Notes: a model not told the origin generated them from the letters alone. A stretch of DNA of 45,197 nt from Candidatus Cryptobacteroides intestinigallinarum (GCA_017694785.1 JADIMK010000014.1:1-45197), one strand, 5' to 3'; numbered from the stretch's first letter, positions 36,794-44,754 are shown. Numbers and translations: made by a program.

Positions 36794-37558
36794 CTACTTT
36801 TTTGATTGGTTATTTTCAATAGTGTCCTTCACATGCTTTATTTGCTCCATAATGTTGCAGGCATCAACAAAACACTTATTGATTTCACTAAGTTTATTTG
36901 TACTTTCACCCTCGAAATAACTAAGTGTCTGTATCATTCTATCCTGTTGTTCTTTAATAAAGTTATCTATTTGACTTCTGGTCTTATTAATCTCCAATTT
37001 GCTTGTTGTTTCTAAATTTCCGATTAATCTTTCACTGTCTTTCTTGAGTCTTCGAATATCTTTTACGCCGTCATTTCCTTGTTGTATCAACTCGTCCATT
37101 TTGTAAATAGAATAAAAGCTAAAAACAAGAAATAATATAGTCAGAATAGCAGCCCATATAGTTAAATTGCTATATTCATGTTCAACCTTATCCAAGTGTA
37201 AATCTATCATAGATTTTGTCTGCATTTCAACAAGTGATCTTTCATTATATAAACGCAAGGAGTCTTCCTTTAATACTTTTTCGTATTCCATATACAACAA
37301 TTCCATATCCTTATTATATATAGAATCTTGCATATAAGTTGATAATATGGCTTTATTATTTATGCCTAAATTATAATATAAACTATCTACTTTTTCTATA
37401 TGATCAAGATAATAGTTTTTAATCTTATCCTGAGATGAATTAAGACTACATATTGCAAATATCTGATAAACAATAAATATAGCAGTGTATATACTCAATA
37501 TTATTAAGAACAATTGTGAATATTTAGGTCGTTGTGGAATAATAGTTTTATTTCGCAT
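36794..37558 (-). CDS. Two-helix membrane protein with coiled coil, unknown
   Basis: A 254-residue protein with membrane helices at about 15-37 (QLFLIILSIYTAIFIVYQIFAI) and 131-151 (TIWAAILTILFLVFSFYSIY). The 95 residues between them are charged and helical; with a lysine-rich start inside, this loop would face the periplasm. The C-terminal 100 residues (KKDSERLIGNLETTSK ... CNIMEQIKHVKDTIEN) look like a cytoplasmic coiled coil. I know no family for it. It lies 45 bases after the HEPN-like gene and 3 bases before the last gene. A membrane effector or sensor in a defence operon is one possibility. Confidence 0.65.
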   Translation of the reverse strand: MRNKTIIPQRPKYSQLFLIILSIYTAIFIVYQIFAICSLNSSQDKIKNYYLDHIEKVDSLYYNLGINNKAILSTYMQDSIYNKDMELLYMEYEKVLKEDSLRLYNERSLVEMQTKSMIDLHLDKVEHEYSNLTIWAAILTILFLVFSFYSIYKMDELIQQGNDGVKDIRRLKKDSERLIGNLETTSKLEINKTRSQIDNFIKEQQDRMIQTLSYFEGESTNKLSEINKCFVDACNIMEQIKHVKDTIENNQSKK

Positions 37559-37603
37559 TTCAGTATATTTAATAGTAATTTACTTAATATTTGGTATGAC
37601 ATT

Positions 37604-38527
37604 CTATCTAATAACATTCTTTATATCATAATCAAAACCTTGTAGTTTCAATGCTCTATCAATAACGAAATCAATGCAGAAATGACATTCTCTGTCACTT
37701 ATATTATATTTTTCTTCATATGAATCTTTCGGTATAGATATATACTCAGGTTTCCCTTCTCCCCAACAAAGTATAGTCTTTGGGGTTATAAAGTCAAAAT
37801 ATGAGTATTTTTTATAATCAATACCGAGTGCTGTAATTTTAAGAATTTCTCGAATCTTGTTTGTGGTTTCAGTCATTTGTCGAAACCAACGTTCTCCATA
37901 ATTACTATTTTCCCTTATAAGTTTTTGATAATCTCGTCCTATCTCATCACCTACATCTAAAATACTATGACTTATATGATACTGGCATTTACTAGACTTG
38001 TAAGTTGATAGTAGTTCCAAAAATGCAATCTTACAATCAACCAAGCATTCATAAAATTTACCATCGTTATAATTCTTTTCGGCATTATCTATATATTCCC
38101 TTACCTTGTTATAGGATATAAGACAAGAAACTGATACATCTTTAAAATTAATACCAAATTGCTTTATGGTGTTTTGACCAAGAAAATCTGCAATAGTAAT
38201 ACGGCTTATTTCAATATCTGACTTAGATGGGAATAATCCTTTATGCTTAATACTAATACGTCTATCTTTAAGATTCCTCATTGATTCTTTCAGTGTTAAG
38301 TCCGGGTATTTATCCCAAAATCCCATAAATGGTATTTTTTCAGCATTATCCCCTCTATTCTCTGCCACTAATAATAGAAACATTTCAGCACAGTCATGGA
38401 ATGCCAAGATAGAAAATCCTGCGACTGACTCAACTTGTAAAGATTGTTGAACACCAATGCTGTATAAATACTTTATGGCCGCAAGCCTTCGAATGATGAT
38501 CTCCTTATCTAAATTATTGATATTCAT
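37604..38527 (-). CDS. HEPN-like protein, candidate ribonuclease
   Basis: A 307-residue cytoplasmic, mostly helical protein without close recognised relatives. Two features suggest the HEPN superfamily: an N-terminal helix pair with AFHDCAEMFLLLVAEN, and the following NLKDRRISIKHKG, where Arg90 and His95 fit the HEPN RNase signature Rx4-6H. HEPN domains serve as RNA-cutting effectors in toxin-antitoxin, Abi and CRISPR systems, and some are inactive scaffold domains. A second helical part (150-230) and a C-terminal segment with CWGEGKPEY follow. The gene starts 12 bases after hsdS, so it is part of the same operon. Without structure prediction the assignment is tentative. Confidence 0.5.
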   Translation of the reverse strand: MNINNLDKEIIIRRLAAIKYLYSIGVQQSLQVESVAGFSILAFHDCAEMFLLLVAENRGDNAEKIPFMGFWDKYPDLTLKESMRNLKDRRISIKHKGLFPSKSDIEISRITIADFLGQNTIKQFGINFKDVSVSCLISYNKVREYIDNAEKNYNDGKFYECLVDCKIAFLELLSTYKSSKCQYHISHSILDVGDEIGRDYQKLIRENSNYGERWFRQMTETTNKIREILKITALGIDYKKYSYFDFITPKTILCWGEGKPEYISIPKDSYEEKYNISDRECHFCIDFVIDRALKLQGFDYDIKNVIR

Positions 38528-38539
38528 TATAATATTAGC

Positions 38540-39892
38540 TTACATTCCAATTATCATATGCTCTACTTTGCGTTTTGCGTTATCCAAGATTTCTTTACCC
38601 TCTGCTTGTAATGCTTTTGCTTTATTTCTGATATTTGTAATATAATCGACAATCTCTTGCTGTTTCTTTTGGGGAATAATAGGGATGTTAAGCAGTTGCA
38701 AATCTGATGCATAAACGTGTGGCTGGGCAGCTCCTGTCTGTAGTCTGTAAATAGACTTTTGCTGTAGTTTTAAAACCTCAAATAAATATTTTGTGATATA
38801 GCAAGACTCATCTTTGGAAAAAATCACACAACAATCCGTGGCATAAATCGGATAATCATGATACCATACATATCCAGCATAAGCTCCGGATGCGCTAACC
38901 GTAATGACATTTCCTTCATAATTTGCATGACTGTGATTATATGGACTTGTTTGTCCTCCTGCAATAACAGGAATGCTACCATTTTCAATTTCGGAACTAG
39001 ATAAAGCATTACCCTTGACTATGTAAGCGATTGACCGGAGCAACGTATTTTCATATTTTGTACTTAATGCATTCTTCCCAAGATATAATGTAAATGTAGG
39101 ATCAATTCTGTTCCCTTCTATTGTATGAAAAGAACTCAGGAATATACGGTTGTCTAATGTGGTATCAACTTGTGGAATTGTTATACCCAGTTCACTTAAA
39201 AGATAGTTGTCGATGTTATCCAAAAGTTGTTGAGCTGTGGCATCTTTTGTGTTTTTTTCTTTTATTGCATTGACAATAGACGAAAAATCGATACCTTCTA
39301 TTATGGGTAGATTCATTAATGAAGGATAATCTAATGCTGGGCGGGTACCGCCAGTTGAATGACGAGAGGCTATCTTCTCTATAATATCGAGATTAAGATA
39401 TTGAGCCAAATATTTACTTATATCAGCATTCCCTGTTTTAACAACAACCATATGCTGATTAGTATTTCCAATAAAATTTTTAGGAGCAACGGATGCTACA
39501 GCCATTCTACCGATACCTGTAATTTTTATAAGTAAATCACCTTCTGATACCTGACTGCGTTTTAATAAACCATTATGGGTTTCATGATTAATATACAGGC
39601 AACCAGCCAACAATAATTCTCCAGTTGTTTGAAGATTTTGAACTCTAAGGAATGGCACTCCATTTTCAGCATCAGAATAATATTTCTCAACCTCAGTTTT
39701 TTTGGGCGTTGCACCACCAGCTATAGACGAGGCATAGTCCCTTAGCTTTTTAGTAGCTAAAGAACGTACCTTTTTTTCCAATAAAGATATTGAAGGTCGG
39801 TAATAATTAGGTTCTAATCTTCCTTCAATCTCTGATCTATTTACAATAAAGATTTTATCTTTATCTATATGTTGTGGTATAGAATTAATCAT
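38540..39892 (-). CDS. hsdS: Type I-like specificity subunit HsdS
   Basis: DNA-recognition subunit, 450 residues, with the usual two halves. Target domain 1 (about 25-190) contains LRDYASSIAGGATPKK and the closing STGGTRPALDYPSLMNLPI; a coiled spacer (about 200-235) with AIKEKNTKDATAQQLLDNIDNYLLSELG follows; target domain 2 (about 255-410) has GSIPVIAGGQTSPYNHSHANYEGNVITVS and QTGAAQPHVYASDLQLLNIPI; a final coiled coil ends the protein. Each half should read one side of a split target. The start codon overlaps the stop of the DGQHR-fusion gene by 4 bases, so the two are translationally coupled. No second hsdS or recombinase is in view. Confidence 0.88.
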   Translation of the reverse strand: MINSIPQHIDKDKIFIVNRSEIEGRLEPNYYRPSISLLEKKVRSLATKKLRDYASSIAGGATPKKTEVEKYYSDAENGVPFLRVQNLQTTGELLLAGCLYINHETHNGLLKRSQVSEGDLLIKITGIGRMAVASVAPKNFIGNTNQHMVVVKTGNADISKYLAQYLNLDIIEKIASRHSTGGTRPALDYPSLMNLPIIEGIDFSSIVNAIKEKNTKDATAQQLLDNIDNYLLSELGITIPQVDTTLDNRIFLSSFHTIEGNRIDPTFTLYLGKNALSTKYENTLLRSIAYIVKGNALSSSEIENGSIPVIAGGQTSPYNHSHANYEGNVITVSASGAYAGYVWYHDYPIYATDCCVIFSKDESCYITKYLFEVLKLQQKSIYRLQTGAAQPHVYASDLQLLNIPIIPQKKQQEIVDYITNIRNKAKALQAEGKEILDNAKRKVEHMIIGM

Positions 39893-41397
39893 GCTTTTTT
39901 ATGTGATATTTTTTTTACAATCTCGGGAATATTAATTCGCATAATACTTTTAATATCATTATAATATCCAGAGTTAGAATATGGAATATATTGTAATTTA
40001 TCCATGTCAAATGGGATGATTTTCCCTTTATCTAGTTTTGTGGCCTCATCAAAAGGTAATTTTGAAGTGTCTTCCTCAGCTTTAATTAACAAAATTTCTT
40101 TATCATTGCCTTCAGCTAATCCGACCTCAAAAATCACATTATTATTGCAGGTTGTAAGATCTCCAATGAATATATCACATTCTTTGATTTTTTCAATTAA
40201 ACGTTTGTCTATTCTTTGGGATGCACCTCTAAATCTCATTATAGGAATGAGTTCTAAGTTAAACCCTATTTTTTTTGAAACCTCAAAAAGAATTTCAGAA
40301 AATAATTTATTATATTCATTTACTCGTTTAAATGAAATATATGGCATTGCGACAAAGACTTTATATGATCGTTGCTTGTGCAAATTGTTGTATACATTTA
40401 GAATATTATCAAAGGTCAAACTATCTATATTCCCCATTTCATTTCTATTAACCCACTCTAAAAAATTAGTAAATGGGGTTGTCCCATTATATTTATGGAT
40501 AACCATAGCGAGAATAATATCCTGGTTTGGTAATTGAATCTCATTTTTGATATATATACAATTTACATACTTGATAGCATCAGTAATCTTGCTCAGTATT
40601 TGCTCTATGGAACTGTTGTGATGAGTAAACAAGTTGGTTGTTAGAGTTAATGCAAAACTGTATATTTCATTTTTGAATTGGTCTTTAATAAAATCAAATC
40701 TCTGCTCTTTTAGCTGTTTTATAATTCCTTCAAGCAAATCAATTTGGGATCTGTCAATAGATAGAAGTCCTTCTTTTTCACTATTAGTGAAAGTCCCGGT
40801 CTCTATAATTGCGCGTAAATTTTCATTTATGGTTAAAGGTTTTGCTTTAGAGTTTATTAAATAAAAATAAGCAGCCTCATATTTATCTGATTCATTATTT
40901 TTATTTTGTATGATGATACTATACGGTACAATTGTGTGTAATAGGGAATTCTGATCATCATTTTCTATTAATAAATCAATGACGCTTAATCTGTGATTTC
41001 CATCTATTCTAGAAAAGATAGGTTCATTTATTTTGTCTGGGATATCTATCGATAAGACCTTTGTTTTTGGTCCTTCAATTTCAATGATAGGCTTAAATTT
41101 AAATTTATTCTTTTTAAATTTGATGTCGTTACTTGTAATAATATTATTAGCGTTTTCGTCTTCTTTTATCTGTTTTATTATCTGATCGTCATCTAATTGC
41201 CATCCAAAAATTAATTCGGGGAAAAACACAAAAGGAGATGAAGACATATATATTTTTATATCTTCCAGTCTGTGTTCATTGTATTCTCGTTGATAATTGC
41301 CTTTTATTGACAGCATTGCGAGATTTTTAAGAGAGGCATATCCTCTAAATATTGTAACGCCATTAAATACATCTTCTATAATTCCTGTCAGTTTCAT
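39889..41397 (-). CDS. DGQHR-like domain fused to a deoxyribosyltransferase/TIR-like domain
   Basis: A 502-residue two-part protein. The N-terminal part (about 1-300) has the features of the DGQHR/DndB group: a region rich in strands, then FSRIDGNHRLSVIDLL with the signature as DGNHR at 132-136, and FYLINSKAKPLTINENLRAI. Members of that group are associated with modified-DNA systems. The C-terminal part (345-502) is a Rossmann-like domain of the nucleoside-2-deoxyribosyltransferase/TIR-like kind: KVFVAMPYI, ECDIFIGDLTTCNNNVIFEVGLAEG with the Glu that is catalytic in that family, and a closing helix. I infer a sensor joined to a nucleotide- or NAD-attacking effector. It sits between the nuclease-methylase gene (12 bases) and hsdS (4-base overlap), an unusual place. 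Confidence 0.65.
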   Translation of the reverse strand: MKLTGIIEDVFNGVTIFRGYASLKNLAMLSIKGNYQREYNEHRLEDIKIYMSSSPFVFFPELIFGWQLDDDQIIKQIKEDENANNIITSNDIKFKKNKFKFKPIIEIEGPKTKVLSIDIPDKINEPIFSRIDGNHRLSVIDLLIENDDQNSLLHTIVPYSIIIQNKNNESDKYEAAYFYLINSKAKPLTINENLRAIIETGTFTNSEKEGLLSIDRSQIDLLEGIIKQLKEQRFDFIKDQFKNEIYSFALTLTTNLFTHHNSSIEQILSKITDAIKYVNCIYIKNEIQLPNQDIILAMVIHKYNGTTPFTNFLEWVNRNEMGNIDSLTFDNILNVYNNLHKQRSYKVFVAMPYISFKRVNEYNKLFSEILFEVSKKIGFNLELIPIMRFRGASQRIDKRLIEKIKECDIFIGDLTTCNNNVIFEVGLAEGNDKEILLIKAEEDTSKLPFDEATKLDKGKIIPFDMDKLQYIPYSNSGYYNDIKSIMRINIPEIVKKISHKKA

Positions 41398-41409
41398 AGT
41401 TGTCGATTT

Positions 41410-43572
41410 TTACAACGAATTAATAAATTTTTTTAATTCTTCTCCAATCACGTTTAATTCATTGACAGACGTTTTTTTCCCACTTGCGTCATATCCAATT
41501 TCTTCAGCTATAGCCATAAAAATTGGGTAATCGACAAGTTCTTTTCGTTTGGCCTGTTGGTATTCATCAGTCATGCGACTCTTAAGTTCATCTACCTTAT
41601 CTGCATATTTAGCCAGCAAATCTGAGTTCCATGATTTATATTTATCTGTCTGTTTAGCAGCTGTAATAGAAATCTTTTGCTGATCTTTTATTTCATTTGC
41701 TTTTTCTTTCTGCTTCGCTTTAAGCTCCTTTTCCCATTCTTGGCGTTGTGATAAATAATTGTTTTCCTTAAGCAACCTGTATTCAATGCTCTTTTTGGCG
41801 TTTGACAATGATTCAGATTCCTTTTTTGTCCATTTTTTTAAAAACAATACGGAACTTTTTACTCCGGCTCCATTAGCCATAAATGCCGTTTGTGGTAAAC
41901 TAACAACAGCAACAATGCGGAACCAATCTTCTATTTGCGTTCTTACATATTGCATACTGCTGTTGGTTAAAATTCCATCCGGAAGGACTATGGCAAGGTA
42001 ACCTCCTTCTTTTAAAAATTTATAGTCCTGTTCAATAAAGAGAACTTCAGTACTTTGACCGTCACGAGTATTTTGAGGAGGTGTTGTTATTGCCAACCAG
42101 TCTTCCTCTTTTTTCCCTAATTGATATGTTTTTAAATATGCCTGTTCACTTTGGCGGATTGTACTACCAAAAGGCGGATTAGTGATAATGAAGTCAAATG
42201 TTCCATATTGAAACCCTTGATTACTCGTTTTTTCAATGATAGCTTCCTCAGATATAAGCCCATCTGATGTAATTACATTGGTATGTCCATCATCATGAAT
42301 AATCATATTCATTTTTGCCGCACGTGAGATCTGTTCACTGATTTCTATTCCATATAAATTGTTGGCGGCAAAATCATGCCAATAAGAAAACCAATGCTTG
42401 TATTGTCTGGTATCTGTTTTATAATTCGGATATAGTTGAGTGGCTTTGGTTCTAACTTTATTCAATGCATAAAGTAAAAAGCCTCCGCTTCCACATGACG
42501 TATCAAGAACTTTAGAATCGTACTGGATAGGTAATACATCTACAACAAATTGTACAATCTCACGGGGTGTGAAATATTGTCCATAAGTTCCTCTAAAGAA
42601 AGACCCCATAAATGTCTCAAAAGCACGACCTTTACTATCGAGGTCTGTCTCACCCAGATTTATACTTTCTAGATAACCAACAACTGTGCGTATTTTTTCT
42701 GGGGTTAATCTAATATTGTCTCGGAATACCTCTTTATCTTTCGCTCTACCTTCTTCGTACAATGACATTATACGCTTATAAAGATTGTCATTTTCAATAA
42801 GACGTCTTTTATTTTCATTCTTCTCATCTTCTTTAGATACTGTGATAATTTGAAAATCGTATGGTTCGCCAACCTTCCTAGGCTTGCGTTCATCCCATAT
42901 CTTACAAAATATGAGTTTATCCAGTTCATCAAAAGCTTCAGATGGATTTAACTGTCCTCCAGCCCAAAGAGCTTCATGGGCTTGTTTGAATCTTCGTGTA
43001 AGATCTGATTGCTCAATAACTGAAAGATCAAAGAAACGTTGTTTTCCTGACTCTTCAGGTAAATATTCTGCGCCATATACATATTTGTATGACGCTACAT
43101 TCCTTACTCCAAACTGAGGAATATCAGGCATTTGATTCCGAGAGTTCTGATTCTTATCTACTTCAAAATAATCAGACTTAATTCCTGATGTAACCCAGAC
43201 ATACTTAACATCACAGGGCAAAGCAAATGCATAACTAAATGCTTGTTCTACGGCTTGTTGGTATTCAGCTTCGCTTACTTCTTGTCGTTTACATTCGACT
43301 AAAATATGAGGACTCATGCACATATCATCATCATAAACAACAATATCTGCTTCTTTAACTTCTCTCCCCATTGTGACTGGAACAAACTGTCTTATTCTAT
43401 TAACAGGATAATTGTAATCAATAATTAGTCGGAGAAATGTGTCTGCCTGCACTTTCTCTTCTGGATTATTATAATTACGCTCTTTATTTTGGAATACATA
43501 AACAATTCGTGACATATCTTCATTAAAAGATATGAGATTTTTCTCTATTCCAATTTTTATATAATCTTTCAT
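41410..43572 (-). CDS. Nuclease-methyltransferase fusion (HSDR_N plus N6-adenine methylase)
   Basis: A 720-residue restriction-modification protein. The N-terminus (about 35-135) is a type I HsdR-N-like PD-(D/E)xK nuclease: Glu39, Asp76 in EADIVVY, and Glu93-x-Lys95 in ILVECKRQ. The middle (about 300-600) is an HsdM-type N6-adenine methylase with GQYFTPREIVQFVVD, the AdoMet motif VLDTSCGSGGF (355-365) and catalytic NPPF (465-468). A charged coiled coil (about 600-690) ends the protein. No helicase motor is present in this gene or elsewhere in the window. Cutting and methylation in one chain plus a separate HsdS is the layout of BcgI-like systems. It follows the XRE regulator gene by 25 bases. 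Confidence 0.85.
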   Translation of the reverse strand: MKDYIKIGIEKNLISFNEDMSRIVYVFQNKERNYNNPEEKVQADTFLRLIIDYNYPVNRIRQFVPVTMGREVKEADIVVYDDDMCMSPHILVECKRQEVSEAEYQQAVEQAFSYAFALPCDVKYVWVTSGIKSDYFEVDKNQNSRNQMPDIPQFGVRNVASYKYVYGAEYLPEESGKQRFFDLSVIEQSDLTRRFKQAHEALWAGGQLNPSEAFDELDKLIFCKIWDERKPRKVGEPYDFQIITVSKEDEKNENKRRLIENDNLYKRIMSLYEEGRAKDKEVFRDNIRLTPEKIRTVVGYLESINLGETDLDSKGRAFETFMGSFFRGTYGQYFTPREIVQFVVDVLPIQYDSKVLDTSCGSGGFLLYALNKVRTKATQLYPNYKTDTRQYKHWFSYWHDFAANNLYGIEISEQISRAAKMNMIIHDDGHTNVITSDGLISEEAIIEKTSNQGFQYGTFDFIITNPPFGSTIRQSEQAYLKTYQLGKKEEDWLAITTPPQNTRDGQSTEVLFIEQDYKFLKEGGYLAIVLPDGILTNSSMQYVRTQIEDWFRIVAVVSLPQTAFMANGAGVKSSVLFLKKWTKKESESLSNAKKSIEYRLLKENNYLSQRQEWEKELKAKQKEKANEIKDQQKISITAAKQTDKYKSWNSDLLAKYADKVDELKSRMTDEYQQAKRKELVDYPIFMAIAEEIGYDASGKKTSVNELNVIGEELKKFINSL

Positions 43573-43597
43573 ATATTGATTTAAATATTTTCAAGAA

Positions 43598-43801
43598 CTA
43601 TTGTTTTGTAATAACGATTAATTCTCTTGCATCGACATCCAGTTTATCTGCAATTTGCATCAACATCTCCAGAGACGGCTGTATTTTATTTGAACACCAC
43701 TTTGACACGGTAGATGGGTCTTTGCCCAATTGCTCCGCAAGCCATTTTCCTGTTTTCTTTTGTTCAACCAAGACAACTTTAATCCTATTTATATCTTTCA
43801 T
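43598..43801 (-). CDS. XRE-family helix-turn-helix regulator
   Basis: A 67-residue DNA-binding protein starting at 43801 (MKDINRIKVVLVEQKKTGKWL); ten upstream codons are open but carry no family sequence. The Cro/C1-type helix-turn-helix covers nearly the whole chain: WLAEQLGKDPSTVSKWCSNKIQPSLEMLMQIADKLDVDARELI. Small XRE proteins directly before restriction-modification genes are typically control proteins that delay the nuclease until methylation is complete. It heads the leftward operon with only 25 bases to the fusion gene. Confidence 0.87.
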   Translation of the reverse strand: MKDINRIKVVLVEQKKTGKWLAEQLGKDPSTVSKWCSNKIQPSLEMLMQIADKLDVDARELIVITKQ

Positions 43802-43828
43802 AACAGATCCTTTTATTGGCGTATATAG

Positions 43829-43836
43829 CAAATATA
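43829..43836 (-). promoter_or_regulatory. -7 box upstream of the restriction-modification operon
   Basis: The minus strand reads TATATTTG at 43836-43829, a full TAnnTTTG match 27 bases before the regulator start codon. No TTTG box is seen 19-21 bases further upstream. Start near 43822. The flanks are nearly palindromic AT-rich sequence, where the XRE protein could bind its own promoter. The stretch 43837-44054 holds no gene that I can see. Confidence 0.45.
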
Positions 43837-44054
43837 GTGATAATATATGAAAGGAAAACAGTGATAAATATTTTTCTCCTGATTACTCTAATTCTAATGC
43901 CTAAATTATTCTTCAATGTAAAAACATTATACTTTTCCTGTTTCGCTAGTGCAATTTTCTTAATGTAATTTTATGCTCCGACAACATTTGTATTTCACAA
44001 TATCAAAGCGCATTAGGAAATAACTCATGCCTCAAAGCAGTGGAAAAACAATAG

Positions 44055-44285
44055 CTATCCGAACAGTTCAGAATGACCTATTTCCTGCAACATTTTCAGA
44101 ACAACAGAAAGCCTTGCTATATTGTTCACCTTGTTCTGATATTTCTTCATGTCTTTCTTGAACTGCCTAGTGATTTTAAGCGTCCACATACCCGACTGTT
44201 CCAATGATTTCACAAAATCTTCAAATGCATTCAAAACAAGCGTTTCAAGATTATTCTCATCTTTAGCTTCTTTCACTGCTGCCAA
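44055..44285 (-). pseudogene. Toxin-antitoxin remnant (antitoxin tail joined to RelE/YafQ-like start)
   Basis: A 76-codon frame. The first 33 residues (AAVKEAKDENNLETLVLNAF...) look like the end of an antitoxin. From residue 33 it reads MWTLKITRQFKKDMKKYQNK, a usual opening of YafQ/RelE-type toxins (strand, then FKKD helix). It stops after about 44 toxin residues, before the catalytic strands, and the expected GNWKG / WLLIY parts do not follow in any frame I checked. I read it as decayed debris. The gene may still be expressed as a small protein, but toxin activity is unlikely. Confidence 0.4.
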
Positions 44286-44386
44286 AGTCTACAGAACGAG
44301 TGTGCTTTAAAGGTACGAAAACAGGCAGCGCAGTTCGGAGTAATTGACATTTCCGGATTCAATTACCAACTGGTTTTGTCCCAATT

Positions 44387-44469
44387 ACCGTTACGGATGC
44401 CCCATTTCATAATGTCCAGTGACCCGCATTTAGGGCAACGTTGGCGTCGCCTTATTTTCCGATTATCGC
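44387..44469 (-). pseudogene. Zinc-ribbon fragment of a transposase
   Basis: The minus strand encodes RRRQRCPKCGSLDIMKWGIRNG followed by NWDKTSW and a stop. CPKCGSxDIxKxGxRNG is the opening zinc ribbon common in several insertion-sequence transposases. The second Cys pair is missing and there is a stop codon just upstream, so only about 27 codons survive. The fragment is too short to assign a family. Confidence 0.4.
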
Positions 44470-44471
44470 TC

Positions 44472-44506
44472 GAGGGTGACCCAAAAGGTCACTCTCTTTC
44501 TTTTAT
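44472..44506 (+). terminator. Hairpin followed by T-rich tract
   Basis: A 10-bp stem with one G-T pair (44472-44481 with 44487-44496), 5-base loop, followed by TTTCTTTTAT on the plus strand. It is terminator-shaped. No rightward gene ends here in the window, so it may be left over from a lost gene or shield the adjacent insertion sequence. Confidence 0.5.
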
Positions 44507-44521
44507 CATATAATACGGTCA

Positions 44522-44595
44522 GGATGACTTCGGAAACCCCTCCCACTATCGTGGGTCCTTCCCTGTGCGGGCGCAACGGTTTCCTCATGTCATCC
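44522..44595. repeat. Branched inverted-repeat structure of 74 bases
   Basis: Outer arms pair in two blocks: 44522-44528 with 44589-44595, and 44532-44538 with 44578-44584, separated by small internal loops. Inside are two further hairpins, CCCAC/GTGGG (44542-44546 with 44551-44555) and CCC/GGG (44561-44563 with 44569-44571). The whole is a three-way junction. It could be a structured RNA, a DNA recombination site, or an IS end. I know no exact match. Confidence 0.5.
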
Positions 44596-44657
44596 AGACA
44601 CGATTACCAATAATAAGATTCTGTGTTTCTTTTTTTGGGGGGGGTAAAGCGAAATAA

Positions 44658-44694
44658 AACGGTTATTTCTTTGAAACTCAAGGAAATAACCGTT
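44658..44694 (+). terminator. 16-bp hairpin upstream of the transposase
   Basis: Arms 44658-44673 and 44679-44694 pair over 16 bp with one G-T wobble and a 5-base loop; GCTTTT follows on the plus strand. It ends 60 bases before the transposase start. Such hairpins near IS ends block transcription from outside the element. It lies just right of an unusual T7-G8 run (44630-44644). Confidence 0.55.
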
Positions 44695-44754
44695 GCTTTT
44701 ATGGTAAATAATAGTTATATTTATAGAGCAAAAAAAAACAACCGATCATTTACC

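Noticed and set aside
38540..39892. Phase-variable hsdS shuffling
   Set aside because: Only one hsdS is visible, with no second partial copy, no recombinase and no inverted repeats that I could find by eye.
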